Part shown: piece by piece, positions 40,382 to 52,500 of the stretch | How positions within the stretch are numbered: position 1 is the stretch's first letter | How the letters are laid out: each line of letters starts with the position of its first letter | DNA from: Udeniomyces pyricola | Lineage: Eukaryota; Basidiomycota; Tremellomycetes; Cystofilobasidiales; Mrakiaceae | DNA length: 64,000 bases | Direction of reading: 5' to 3' | Assembly: GCA_039545295.1 (NCBI GenBank) | Contig: BCIK01000009.1 | Span: forward strand, 643,859 to 707,858 | Translations under genes and position numbers: made by a program | Notes under the pieces: generated by a model | Seen by the model: the letters and a program-made list of their open reading frames with translations, nothing else | Told to the model about the DNA's origin: nothing | The model's database searches: none

Positions 40382-43300
40382 ATGCTCTCTTCCTCACTTC
40401 CGATCCTCACACCACCTTGACCCCCTCCCACCCATACCTACCTTCTTTCGGAACATATTCTTCTTTTCTTCTGTTCCCCCTTCTTTGCCCATAAATATAT
40501 GGCGCCGGATTCTCCTTTCGTATTCGCTCTATTTTTAATTTTTGACGATACCATGCACGTCTTGTTCTCATTTCCTTTCAGCGCTCTCGCCTGCGATCGA
40601 TCGAATCTCGCAACAAGTAAACATCAAACTTCTCCTCCAACCCTGTATGCAAAACGGACAACCCACACGTAACCAATGATAATAATAATGGCAGAAGCAA
40701 GAACTAACGGCTGATCGATGGTATGGCCTGATCCGACATATTGCACTGTTTGTCAAAGAGACATATGTGCACACGTAAAAAAGGGAGACCCTACCTTGTA
40801 TTCGAGTCGCTACGTCCCGCAGTCAACCGAAGACTCCGGGGCGAGCGAGCCTAAGCTCGGGCCTAATCGTGTTTCGATTTCTAGTCGCTAGCCTTACGCC
40901 TGCCCCTCTTCTTACGTACGAACATTCCTTGCGGCCTTGTTCGCTTTTTTTGATGGTCATTGTGCCGGTTCTTCCCATTTTTTGCTCCTCTTACTTGCTT
41001 TTCTGATATGCAATGTGATCATCGCATGACAACCTCCAGCCATATACGTCATGACCGTTCGAAAGTCATCAAAGCTCGACACCTTCTCATCGTTGACATT
41101 GATTCAGATCGAAACAACCTTGTCCTGGATTTTGGAGTCATGGCAGAGCTCGCTCTGGGCGGGATGGACGTGCTCTTCCGATAACACGTGTTTATCGAGC
41201 CTTCATTTGGTGCTATTTGCATAGATCGTACAGGCAAGACACTATATTCCTCACCCTCTGGTATCACATTATTCAACGCGTATAGGTCAGTACTAGCGGT
41301 GTCAATTTACCATGATGCTCTTCTTGCAGTTCTTCGATGTTCAGAGATGACATTTCTGTCGGGCAAATCGGGAAAAACTCGAGGAAACTTGCCGGAGAAA
41401 TTGGCCTGCCATTCACCCTATACCCCATTCCCACTCGTCAGATGTTAGTAACACAAATCTTTTATAAAAAGAGATGGTTCTGAGATTTTTAAGCGAATCG
41501 AAAAACATTCCTCGCACTCACCCCAACGGACCTACCAACTACATCAGACTGTGCAGGGCAAGCCCTGACTTCTTTGCTTTTTCTGCTGCGGAACCTTCTT
41601 CTCGGAATGCGCCACTATTGGTCGACGCTTTCGGGATCTTGGCGCCGCCCTCGTACAGTCTGTCTGATATACGGTAATTTACTTGGATGACCGTTCTTTG
41701 CATGTAACTTTACTCGGATGACCGGTAACCCCCCGACGCTGCGGGTGCTTCGGCTCCTGCCTGTACACCCACTGTACGGAAGCCAACACGGCCTAGAATG
41801 TCTAAAACAGCTACGTAGCACACGTAGCTCACTCACACGACCAAAACGAGTGCGAACCTCATGTGGTGCAAATTTGATGTATAAGCTTGCAGTCGAACAA
41901 CCCGCGCTTCTTGATTTGCCTACATCTGACTCAAGAGCTTGCGGCGTGTGCCCTCACTCGCTAGATCACGAGTCATTAGGTACTATAGGAGACACATCTC
42001 ATATTTTGCTCTCTCATGAAAAGCTGCAACAGCGTCTTTTCCGCCCGAGCCTGAAGCTGTTTCCCCGCGCTTGAAGCTTGGTCCTCCAGTACGCTCGTAT
42101 ATATCGCGCCCGAGCCGGCTTCGAAAAAGATGCTAACGTAGAAGTTGACCAGCAGAATAGGACATTAGGTGATCAACGCGAAGAGGGGGACAAAAAACCT
42201 CAAGACGTACGACAAGATGAGGGCAAGGTCAGTGAAAAGGGAGCGAGGTGACGCGACGCGTCGAAACAACGCAGCCTGAGCCTGAACTGATGGGCGCCGT
42301 ATCAGTCGAGCAGAGACAGACAAGCTGAGCAGGAAGCTGAATCTGCGGCATAGGAGCTCAGCATCGTCGTGTAGAGACGTGTAAGATCTGTGGCGGTGCC
42401 GACAACGACGAGACTGGGCGGTGATGGTTAGCGAAACGAGGCAAGACGTGACTGTCTGTGGTCTCATGCGGATCCGGATGGTGCGCAGCTTGGGGGTCAT
42501 CTGAGTAAAAATACATGCAAAGAAAGGTCATTCGAGTAAATTACCGTCATATATATGAGACTAAAGGGGCCAGACCTTTTTACCAACCCCTCATGCCGAA
42601 CACATTTCCGACCAGATCGACCAGACCCTTGCTGACGCTCGGTGCGCGGTGTCAGCTGAGGGTCTGGTCTCGAGACTACAAGATCTTAAGCGCTCAAGCT
42701 CCCGAGAATCAAACCGGCCTCGCCAACCATTGCGCGGGAGCTTGGAGCTTGGAATTCCTTCCTGGCTCATCGGTCATCTCTCAGATCTCGACGATCGTGA
42801 CCGTTGGAGCTTCGATCGCTTGGAGCTTGGGATATTAGGGCTTGGGGCTTGAAGCTTGAAGCTTCTACCTGCTTCCAATCGGAGCAAATTAACTAATCTG
42901 CACCCAGGCCAATTCAATCTTGGACTAATTGTATAATTGTTCCTGAGACTTGGGAGACGATCAAAGATTTCAAGATATTGCCTCTTCGAGGTTGATCGCG
43001 ATGAGTCCAACATTCAACGTACAAAGGCGCGCGCGCGCGGCGCCAGGCAAGAAAATTATATATCATTACCAACAAAAATTTCTGTCAAGGCTCAGCACCC
43101 AGTACCCAGTACCCAGTACCCAGCGCGCATCAGCGCATCAGCCCGGCGTTTTACACCCGGCGCACTATCGGCCGGGGCGGGATGATACGTGGCACGAGCG
43201 ATGACATGGACACGCGCGCATTCCCAAGCCCGGATGAAGGGGAAAAAAAAAGCCAACCCGACAAAGAAGCCAGAAATTAGAATGCTAGCTAGAAGCTACA

Positions 43301-43618
43301 AGGCTCGCTCTGGTTCGCTCACTCAGGCCGGCCTCATCTGACTTCATGAAGCTTGAAGCTCCTGGCAAGGAGGAACCAAGCTTGCCCCTTCGCGCCTTCG
43401 CCCTCCTCCTTCGAAAGTGCTCGGTTAACCTCCCAACGACTTTGCCTCTTCCCCTCCCTCGATCTTCCCTGGACTTTCTTGTCCTTCCATTCCTCTCATC
43501 CCTACTGCAAAAATCGATACACCAGTCCACTCGGCTGTCCACTTAGGGTTATTTCCCATCTCGATTTCCCCGTCTCGTTGCCTTTTGCTCTGTCGTGATC
43601 TCAAAGCCCCGACGCTCA
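40382..43618. other. 3.2 kb gene-poor region
   Basis: No open frame here resembles a known protein, and none splices into a longer one that I can see. I looked for tRNA B-box-like sequences and found none in a convincing context. Local features: GCTTGGAGCTTG / GGGCTTGAAGCTT repeats at about 42740–42870, a GCGCGCGC run near 43028–43040, and a CAGTACC tandem repeat. The right end is the 5' flank of the velvet gene. Confidence 0.5.
43093..43123. repeat. CAGTACC heptamer tandem repeat
   Basis: One CAGCACC-like unit followed by three exact copies of CAGTACC and a partial unit, about 500 bp upstream of the velvet gene ATG. It sits in a locally GC-rich stretch. Confidence 0.85.
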
Positions 43619-46600
43619 ATGTACCAGCCGCCCCACTTTGACAGTCGCTCCTTCCCTCAATCGGGCGCGACAAACGTATCTCCTCCCCCGGGACCGCTCG
43701 CGCCACACGTTCTTAGCAACGTCCACATCCCTGGTGCCAACGCCCCACCGCAATCCACCCAGTTCCAGTCCCTCAACCCACATCCGTATCCGACGTCCTA
43801 TCCAGACAACGGCGTGCGCCATCCTCCCCCCTTGCAATCCGCCCATCATCCTGATTCCCATCCGTCGCATCAGTTCGCCCCGTCGTCGCACCTCCCGTTC
43901 CAACAGCACTTGCCCCCACCGCCCCGCCGCGACACGACCTCGCCGTCGCATCATCATCCAGTCTCTTACGCGTCTTCATCGTCCCATCACCTCCATCGCG
44001 ACGCCTCTTACCAGCCCGCGTCTGCTTCATCATCCCAGCATCCCCCACCACCGCCCTCGCCCCCTCCCCCCCCACTCGCCGCCATCGTGAGCGCGCCTAC
44101 TCTCAGCTCCTCATCTGGTCCCCCCGCTGCCCGCGGTAAGAAAGTCAAGGGCACTCCCGCCAACACTCGTCCTCCAGCGGGCAGACACGTTGACTCGGAC
44201 GCCAGTCAGTTCATGGACCTCCGACGCGACAAGTTTGGGACGAGCGATCGGTATGTTGGTCCTTTGGGTCTCTTGCGCTCATTGCCCCTTCTATTCGTCG
44301 TCTGCCTTTGAGGGATCCCCCTCGCGCTCGCTGTGCGCAGATGGTGTCTTTCGGCGACGCTCTCGCTTACTCTGATTGGGCTCGTTGTAATTGCTGGTCC
44401 GATTCCTGTCGAGTGATATGTCGCTGATGACCCCATTTGGCTCTTCTGCTCTCCTCTTTTCCATGCCTGCTCCTCGCTCCTCTTCGCGCCGCTTACCTGG
44501 TGGTTTCGACTCGCGTCTTTCTCTGTCTCTCTTTACCCATCCCTCTCTCTCTCTTTCCCACTCCCAATCTCACTCTTTCATCCTCACATCTGTATGCGGT
44601 CGTGGAATCGGCTCGATGCAGCTCGTATCAATTAATCGTGAGACAGAATCCAGAAAAGGCCCGACTGTGTTCATTCAAGGAGGAGAACGAGACGTGTGCG
44701 TATGAGTGCCGAGATGCCTGACGAGAGTCGACCCAGGCTGGCGGAGAGCCGGGGAGGGGCGCCGATTGGAGCCGTCCGTCGTGGACCATGCCTCTGATCT
44801 CTTGTCTCCTTCGGCCTCAGTTGGGGTAGGTGTGTCACCGATTGTTCGGTTTCTGGTGCTGACATCCAGTCTACTTTCTTCATTGCTCCATTTTCACGTG
44901 ACATACCTCACTTGTACTTCCGGATGGCTCGCGCACCACATCCTACTCTTTACCGATCGCGCCCGTCTATGCGCCTGCGTCCATTCCTCTCGCTGCCTTT
45001 CTACCTACTCCTGTCCATCCATCTATGCCTGTTCATTTCCGCTACTCAACTCATTCCTGTTCATCACGCTCACGCTTCTCGTTGGTCCTTCTAGCCGATC
45101 GACGACCGATCGACCCACCTCCAGTGGTCGAAATTCGTACCAACGAGAGCGATCCGACTGAGTTCCTCGAGGCGACCTCTCTTTTCGTCCGCGTCACGCT
45201 CATCAACGCGCACCCATCATCAAGCTCTTCGTCCGAGGATGAGGAAATCGCCGAGGCTGGCTCGAACCATCTCGCAGGCGCCGTCGTGCCGGGTGGCAAG
45301 CGCCGTCGGGCTAAGCAGTACACGCCCGATGACTTTGACGTTGTTACCTCGCCGGGCGGAGGCGAGGCTACTACGGGAGAGGTTGTGTTGACACCCGAAA
45401 AGTTCAAGGACACCTCGGGGCGAAGTGAGTACCGCGCCGTCGCCTCCCCCCCCCCCCTTTCCTTCTTGAAGTCCGACCGAAAAGCGGGTTTCATCCTGGT
45501 GCTGACTCGATGACTCGGCGACTTTCCGCTGGCCTTTGTCCGCTCGCCATGCGATCACCCCTACCCCTAAATCGATGTGTTACCCTACCGCTTCTCCTCT
45601 CCCTAGTGAGCAGCTTTTGCGTCTTTTCCAAGCTCTCTGTCAGGTTGCCAGGCAAGTTTCGACTTCGCATGACCTTGTACGAGCATGTAGGGTGAGTACC
45701 ACCCGTTATCCCTGGAAGCGGATCGTGGTGAACACAACACCAGAATAAAAAGGAATGCCATACTCACCGTCGGCCCGCCCACTTGCTTTCGCTCCTGTCA
45801 ACTCTCGTTCTCCGTCCTGCATCAGCCAGCAAATCGTCAAGATGGCTTGTGTCTTGACGGCCGAGTTTGAGGTCTTTTCGCCAAAGGTTCGCGTCCAGCT
45901 CATAGCGCCTCATTTTTCAGGAGCTATCTTTCTCTACCTGGGCGGGTTTGTGGCGTCATGGGTGCTAACGGGATCAAATGGTTTTCCGCGTTCCTGTCAA
46001 TTCTTCGCCTTGACTCTTTCCCGCAGCAATTTACCGGCATGAAAGAGTCGACTTATTTGACCCGTCATTTCGCTCATCAAGGCCTCAAGATCAAGCTCCG
46101 AACTGGAGGTCCTCTAGCGGCGACGGGCAAGACCAAGAAGCAGCCGAGTCCAGTGCCATCCGCGAGGTCGCACAAGAAAAAGGAGAAGAAGAAGGGCAAG
46201 TGGATGGCCGAAGAGGACGTCAAGGAGGAAGTCCCCCAAGACGAAGCTGATAGTAAGTCTTATCTCGGATGTTTCGGATGCCTTGACCTTGGATAATTCA
46301 AGATGTCCAGGTTTCAATGGATTGACAACTCGTCTTTGGTCCGCTCTTCATCTCTTAGGAGATCATCATCGGTATTCTGTCTCGTATTCTCATCCAGCTC
46401 AGGCTCAGGCGGCTCAACATGTTCCATTTCCTCGCGTTCTACCATACAACAACCACCCGCAGTCGACGGGTTCCGCCGCGCCCGGTCAGCGACCACATAC
46501 CGATCTTTCCGTCTTTTCTCTCTCGGGGGGCTCCTCGACTTACGGAGGTCCTCCAAGCTCGGCGCCTTGGGTCCAGCTTCCACCTCCTGGCGCAAGTGCC

Positions 46601-48220
46601 GCTTACCCAGCCCAACCTACGTATGTCCCCTCTGGACCTCCTCCTGCCGGTCCCGAAGCAAGCCACCAGTCTGCAAATTCTTCGCAGCCGCAAAGCCCGT
46701 TTCGCAACAACCAGTTGCCCGCGCTCTATGCTCATCAACCAGCATCACACTACGCCGCTCCGCGCCCAACCTCGGCGTACGACGATGGCGCGCGCAATAT
46801 CGACCTGAACTTGGGCACATATGCGACATCATACGGAGGTGCTCCTCCAAACAGTCGCGGTCAAGACGGAGGCGCGAACAATGGCGAGGCAAGTTCCGGA
46901 GACAATGGCCAGCGAGGAGGTTCAGGGGGACCTTCGAGAGCTGCTTACCGCGGACCGGATGCCAGTCCTTTCTATGACGATCGCAGTGCATCCATGGCTG
47001 AGCCTGCCAGTTCTCGACAGAGCATGTCCTCGGCGCCGCCGTACAGCGATAGCACGTACAGTTATGCCCACCAGCCCTCGAGCGCGGTTTCCTCAACGTT
47101 TTCTGACCATGCTCAGCAACAGCCACCACCCCCACACCCGTACCAACGTAACTCGTACTCTTCCGCCTCGCCAGCTCAGCACCAACCTCTCTACTACCCT
47201 TCCGGAAGCCAAAACCCTTACTCGCAATCGTACCCACCCCCTCCTTCGGCTGCCCGACGCCCCCAGCAATACCAGCCGTACCCGCAACAGCAACCGCCCC
47301 AGCCACCTCCTTACCCTTATCACTCATCTCAGCCTGCTTACCCGCAACACGACGTTCAATCGCCCTACTGGTCGTCGAGCTACCCTTATCAACCCGCTTT
47401 CCCGCCGGGCAACGGGGCCGCGGGCCAGTACGGCAACCCGTCTTCTCCAGCCTATGCTCTGCCTCCTCAGCGCCATGCGTCTCATCCTACGTCATCTCTC
47501 CCTATCAATCCCGCCATTCCAAACCCGTACTCGACCGCATTTGCTGAGGCCTCAATGGATCATCGTCGCGACCCAACCGGCGACCGATACCCAGGCCATT
47601 ACCCGCCAGCCTCGCAGCAGCCGTCCCCGCCCGGGGACCAGCGACGACAGTCATCGCAACAGCAGATACGCCAAACGTTTAGTCAGTCGCAGCAGTCCGA
47701 CCCGCCCCACTCTCCCGTCACAGACAGCTCGCACCATGCATCCCACCAGTATTCCACTCATCAGCCGCAGCCTGAGCCTTCATACCTCCCGACATTGCAT
47801 CAGACCACCGCTGCTTCTCTTGCATACCGTCCACGAAAGACGCAGTTAGCTCTTCACGACGAGTTCGGCACTCGGGACTCACATGGTTACTCTCATCGTC
47901 ATGAAGGCTACTCTGACAACAACGCAATGCCGCACGATCGAAGAGAGTACCGCGAGCTCTGGGATGGTCAACGACGAGGTGGCGGACCCGGTGGACTTGC
48001 TGTACCCTCAAGGGATGATCTCAGAGGTAGCAGTGGCGAGACGAGCGGATCTTTAGGAAGCAGTAGCAACGCTGCCGGTACAACCACAACCGAGAGCACT
48101 AGTGGCAGTGGCATGCACAGTGTATCGGCTGATACAGGGAAGAGCGATAGCGATCCTAACGTTGTAAATCGAGGCTCTCAGGGCGGAGAGAACACCTGGT
48201 TGAAGAGGGAGGGCAATTGA
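43619..48220 (+). CDS. Velvet-domain transcriptional regulator
   Basis: Velvet proteins are fungal regulators of development and secondary metabolism with an NF-kB-like DNA-binding fold. Seven exons keep frame: 43619–44250, 44622–44693, 45095–45424, 45608–45691, 45826–45886, 46027–46252 and 46311–48220. The total is 3315 nt, giving 1104 residues. The velvet domain covers about residues 211–420: YQLIVRQNPEKARLCSF, DRRPIDPPPVVEIRTNE, FCVFSKLSVRLPGKFRLRMT, then FTGMKESTYLTRHFAHQGLK. The domain is split by an insert of about 70 residues with an acidic Ser run and a basic GGKRRRAKQ patch, a possible nuclear signal; VelB proteins also have an insert here. The N-terminus is Pro/His-rich. The last 640 residues are Gln/Pro/Tyr/Ser-rich and probably disordered. 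The subtype (VelB, VosA or other) is not certain. Confidence 0.93.
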
Positions 48221-49501
48221 GTTTAGGACAGTGATAGGAAAGAAGGCGGACACTGAGGCTCAGAAGGTCTCAATGTGGTCTTGATAACCCCTTCCCTCGC
48301 CTCACTTCTGCCTCTTGACTGTTCCTTTCTCGTCCTTTCTCTCTGTCATCTTTCATCTTTCTGATTTCTCTGTTTCGTTCCTTCGATGGTTTATTATACC
48401 TGCAGTTTACCTATGCATTCCACTTTCTCCGCCTCGATCCGCCTGTCCCCTTATCTTCACTATGAATCTCATTCCACTTCTTTTTCGAAAAAAAAAACAA
48501 ACCACGGCTGCACCCCAATGATTTTTCTTCTCCCAGTCTCTTCATCTCTCCCTCCATCCTTTGTCCATCCATCCGGCTCCCCCCCCCCCTTTTCTTCTTC
48601 CTCTTTTTCGATCGTTCTCCAGTCTCATGTATGTACACTTATGTGTTCCTCGCCCATACCATGATCTCTGCTCCATCTCTCATGTGCCTCTAGGTTGGTT
48701 CGTTTTTCTCTTCTTTTTCATGATACGCTCTTTTTCCTTACCTAATACTCGGCAATCAAAGTATCTGTCGACTCGTCGACTAAGCTAGCTTGACTCTAAT
48801 CTACTTTCCTCCTCCTCCGTCGACCCCCAATGCAATCTTTTTTTTTTTTTCCTGCTGCAACCTCTTCGTTTTTTTTGTTTTTTTCTTGGTTCTTGCTTCT
48901 TTCTACTTTCTTTGTTCTTTATCTTCTTCTTCTTCTTGATTCACATGGCGTCGGCCCTTTCTCATTACTTTTTTTTTTTTTTTCTTCTTCATTCGTGAAC
49001 CGAGGTACGTATAAACGATGTGTCCACATGCAGTCAGTCAGTCAGTCAGTTCGTCCGCGACGCGTGCAGCAAGCGTTCTCCGATCCCTCACACACGCGCG
49101 CGCTTGATGATCCATCGCCTTCCCCAAAACTTTCTCGTCCCAACGCAAAGAAAAAAAAAGAAAAAAAAGAAGAAAGAAAGAAAGAAAGAAAAAAAGCATG
49201 AAGGGACATCATGAAATCAGGACGAGAGATAAGAGATGAAAGGAGGTAGGACCAAAAAAAAGAAAAGAAGAAGAAGAAGAAGAAGAAACAGAGAAAGAGA
49301 CTAGAAGGGGGGGGGGAGTAAAAGGTGGGTGAGCAAGTGGCGAGAAAGAGGAGTGAAATAAAGGGGTGGAAAGAAGGAAGGGGGGGGGGGAGAGAAGGAA
49401 GGAGTAGAGAGAGAGGATGATAAGAAAAGAAAAGTAAGCAGGGAAGTTTGATCAAGGCCATTTTTTATATATATATATATATACATCTTTAGTATTATTG
49501 T
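48221..49501. other. Convergent 3' region, T-rich then polypurine
   Basis: Between the stops of the velvet gene (plus) and SNU114 (minus). The left half is pyrimidine-rich and the right half (49140–49450) is nearly all A and G, so both strands have long pyrimidine runs downstream of their genes. A TCAG tetramer repeat lies at about 49030–49050 and a TA run at about 49466–49483. No gene seen. Confidence 0.6.
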
Positions 49502-52500
49502 TTAACCGAGGAGATCGGCGTTTCCACTGGCTGAGATGGCGATGATGGTCTCTACGAGAGACGATGCCGTCATGGACGTTGATGAGGAGGAAGAAGAAAG
49601 AAAGAAGAAAAAGAGAAAGAAAAAAAAAACGCGATGGTTAGTTTAGTGAAACCTTCCCCCCCCCCCTCAGATGACATAGGTGTGTATATGTTTGGTCGAC
49701 ACGGGAGGCAAAAAAAAAAAACCGTACCATCTTCAAGGTATTTCGAGACCGCGAGCGAATCGCTCAACCCCTTTCGCCTCCTCGTCTTCAAGCACAAATC
49801 CCTCGCCAAACTCTGACCTTGAGCGGGTTCCAACGGTCTCAACACGATCGACGTATCCGTCGGATCTCCAGGTACGATCGCCCAATGATCAAACGTCTGA
49901 AGACACATAGCCTGACCTTGAGTCGCCGTTCGAAGATCGGTTTCGAACCCGTTAGCGTCAATGACGGGGATGAGGGCTTTAACGGTGTAAAGAGGAGAGC
50001 CTGCTTTGGGGATATCTTTGGTGACGTGACCTCGACGACGAGCGAGGACGGTGAAGACGGCAGAGACGCAATCGGCGGGCGCTTGGACTTCAACGGCGTA
50101 CATGGGCTCCATCAGTCGGGGAGAAGCCTAGAGAGGAGGAAGGAAGACGACGACGAAGAAAGGGAGGTATTAAAGAGAGGGAAGGGTGTTTAGATGAATA
50201 TAGACAGCGAGGGCAGTGCGCAATGACAGAGGGGCACGCGAGACAGAACGAGAGAAAAAAAAAAAAAAAAAAAAAGGGACCAATCGACGCGACGTACCAT
50301 GAGGAAAGACGAATAGCAGACCCTTCGGGCGGTCGGGATAATCTGACCAGATCCACGGAAGATGGCTTCCGACGCGAGTTGCGCATCGAGGATTCGGAAC
50401 TTGACATTTCGTATCGCTGAACGTGCGGAACGAAGCGGGCGCGTCCAGATGGAGAAAGAGCGGAAAGAAGGAAGGGGGAGGAGAAGGGCAAGAAAAGAGA
50501 CAAGTCAATCAGTATAAAAAAAAACTTCATCAAAACCAGAGGAGAAATGAAAGTAACTGCCAATCAGTTCGAGAGAGAGAGAGAAAGGAGGAATTGAAAC
50601 CACTCACGTTCATCACACAACGGTCCTTCCCTCGCTCCCCACTGGAAGCCCTGCTTGATGCTCTCCTTGACGCTGAGCATCAACTTCTTATCAACCTCGG
50701 ACGGCAAGGTATCATCAACGAGGATGTTTGGCCCGTTGTCGTCCGGTCCAAACGCCCAGATGGAACGCGAAGCGAGGAGATCCCATTGGTATTTTTGCTC
50801 AAAGTGTTTGCCTCGTTCTTTGGCTGACATGCGCATCGTGACTTTGCCCGACTCAATGTCGGACGCGATCCCAGGCTCCAAGGGTTCGGCGATCATGGTG
50901 AGCTTGTTTCTGTAGTTGATGAGAGGGAAGGAGGGGGGGGGGAAGGGAGGAAGGGTTAGCGGAACGTGTCACGGTCGGAGTTTCGATCCATCAAAGAAAA
51001 GAAGAAAAAGGAGAGAATCCCTAAACCAAATACCCCAATCGTGGGACAAAAACGATGTCGATGAAGAAAAAAAAATAAGAGAAAAAAAAAACACGGGACG
51101 CACTTTTTGTTTGGCGTATCGGCGTACACCTTGAGAGCCGAGGTCTCAATGACAGTCTCCCTAAACTGAACGATCGGATCCGAGACCTTGATCTCAATCT
51201 CGGCAAACAACCGTCTCAAGTCGTGCATGACACTATCGAGGTACAACTCTCCCGTTCCGAGGATGACATGCTCTCCGCTTTCCTCGACCTTGGTCGCCGC
51301 GAGTGGGTACGACTTGTTGATCTTTCGAAGACCGTCGAGCATCTTGGGCAGTTCCGAGGGAGCGATGGGTTCGACGGCAATCTTGAGGACGGATTGGGAG
51401 AGGTGCTTGAGGGGTCGGAAGATGTGGAGTTCGTCTTCGATTCCGCTCGAGGAGACGAGCGTCGCTGTTTTCGAGATGGACGCAGAGACACCACCGATGA
51501 GGACGAGGGAGCCGGCAGGGGCCTCTTCCGTCTCGACAAAGTACCTAGACAAGATGGAAAAGAGGAGGATATCCAAAGGAAAAAGAAGGATACAGCGTTA
51601 GCATATTAATTGGGCCTGCGTCTTACACGTCAATTGCCCCGTCTACAGCGACTTCAACCAGGAACGAATCACATACCTCGACTCGCTAACCCAAAGGCCT
51701 TCGACCTCCGCCGAGACCATGTCCTCCTCATCGTCAGGGCTGTACCCTTCTCCGAGAACCTTGACGCCTTTGCCCCTCTTGAGGGTTCCGCTCATGACCC
51801 TTCCAAATGCGCGGAACTCTTGAGCGTCGGCAGTGTGGTAAAGCTTAGAGACTTGGACGACGACGGGACCTTCGGGATCGCAGTTGATGAGCGAAGTAGC
51901 GAGCTCGGTGTTGAGGGGACCAGTATAGGTGTGTTCGACCTGGTCAAGAGGGGAGAAAGAATCAAGGACAAAGAAGAAAAAAAAAGGAGGAAAAGAGCGA
52001 GGATAGAATAGACGAAGCAAGAAAGCAAGATGCCGAGTTGAGCAAAGCTTCTTTTTCTGATGGACCGGCACTGGCTGCCTTGATTGCGAAACAGTCGCCG
52101 TAGCCACGGCCATAAGAGGGAAGAGGAGGCAGAGAGCTCCAAAGGAAGAAGAAAGAAGAAGTAAAACTAGACGCGACGACGTACCTTGGACTGGGCATTC
52201 TCCACCGGCGAAGGCACGTGCTCGACAATCATGTCGACAAGGCCTGTCGAGGGCCCAAAGAACTGGTCAAGCACGACCTTGAGCAGAGGCTTGACATCGA
52301 TCTTGTACGTGGCCGGCTTGAGCTGGATTCCGAGGGTCGCGAGCGTCTTTTTCAGGCTGTCAGTGTCTTCGCTTAGAACCTTGTGGAAGGAGGAAGGGGA
52401 GAAGAGGGAAAGGAAACAAAAAGGTTAGCTTAGTTCGACATCTTTTGAAGCGACTCCTCATTTTGCTACTTCCTTCCTCTCAGTTCCCTTTCAGACGATA

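Noticed and set aside
43093..43123. CRISPR-like repeats
   Set aside because: The CAGTACC units are 7 bp and directly adjacent with no spacers, in a eukaryotic genome.
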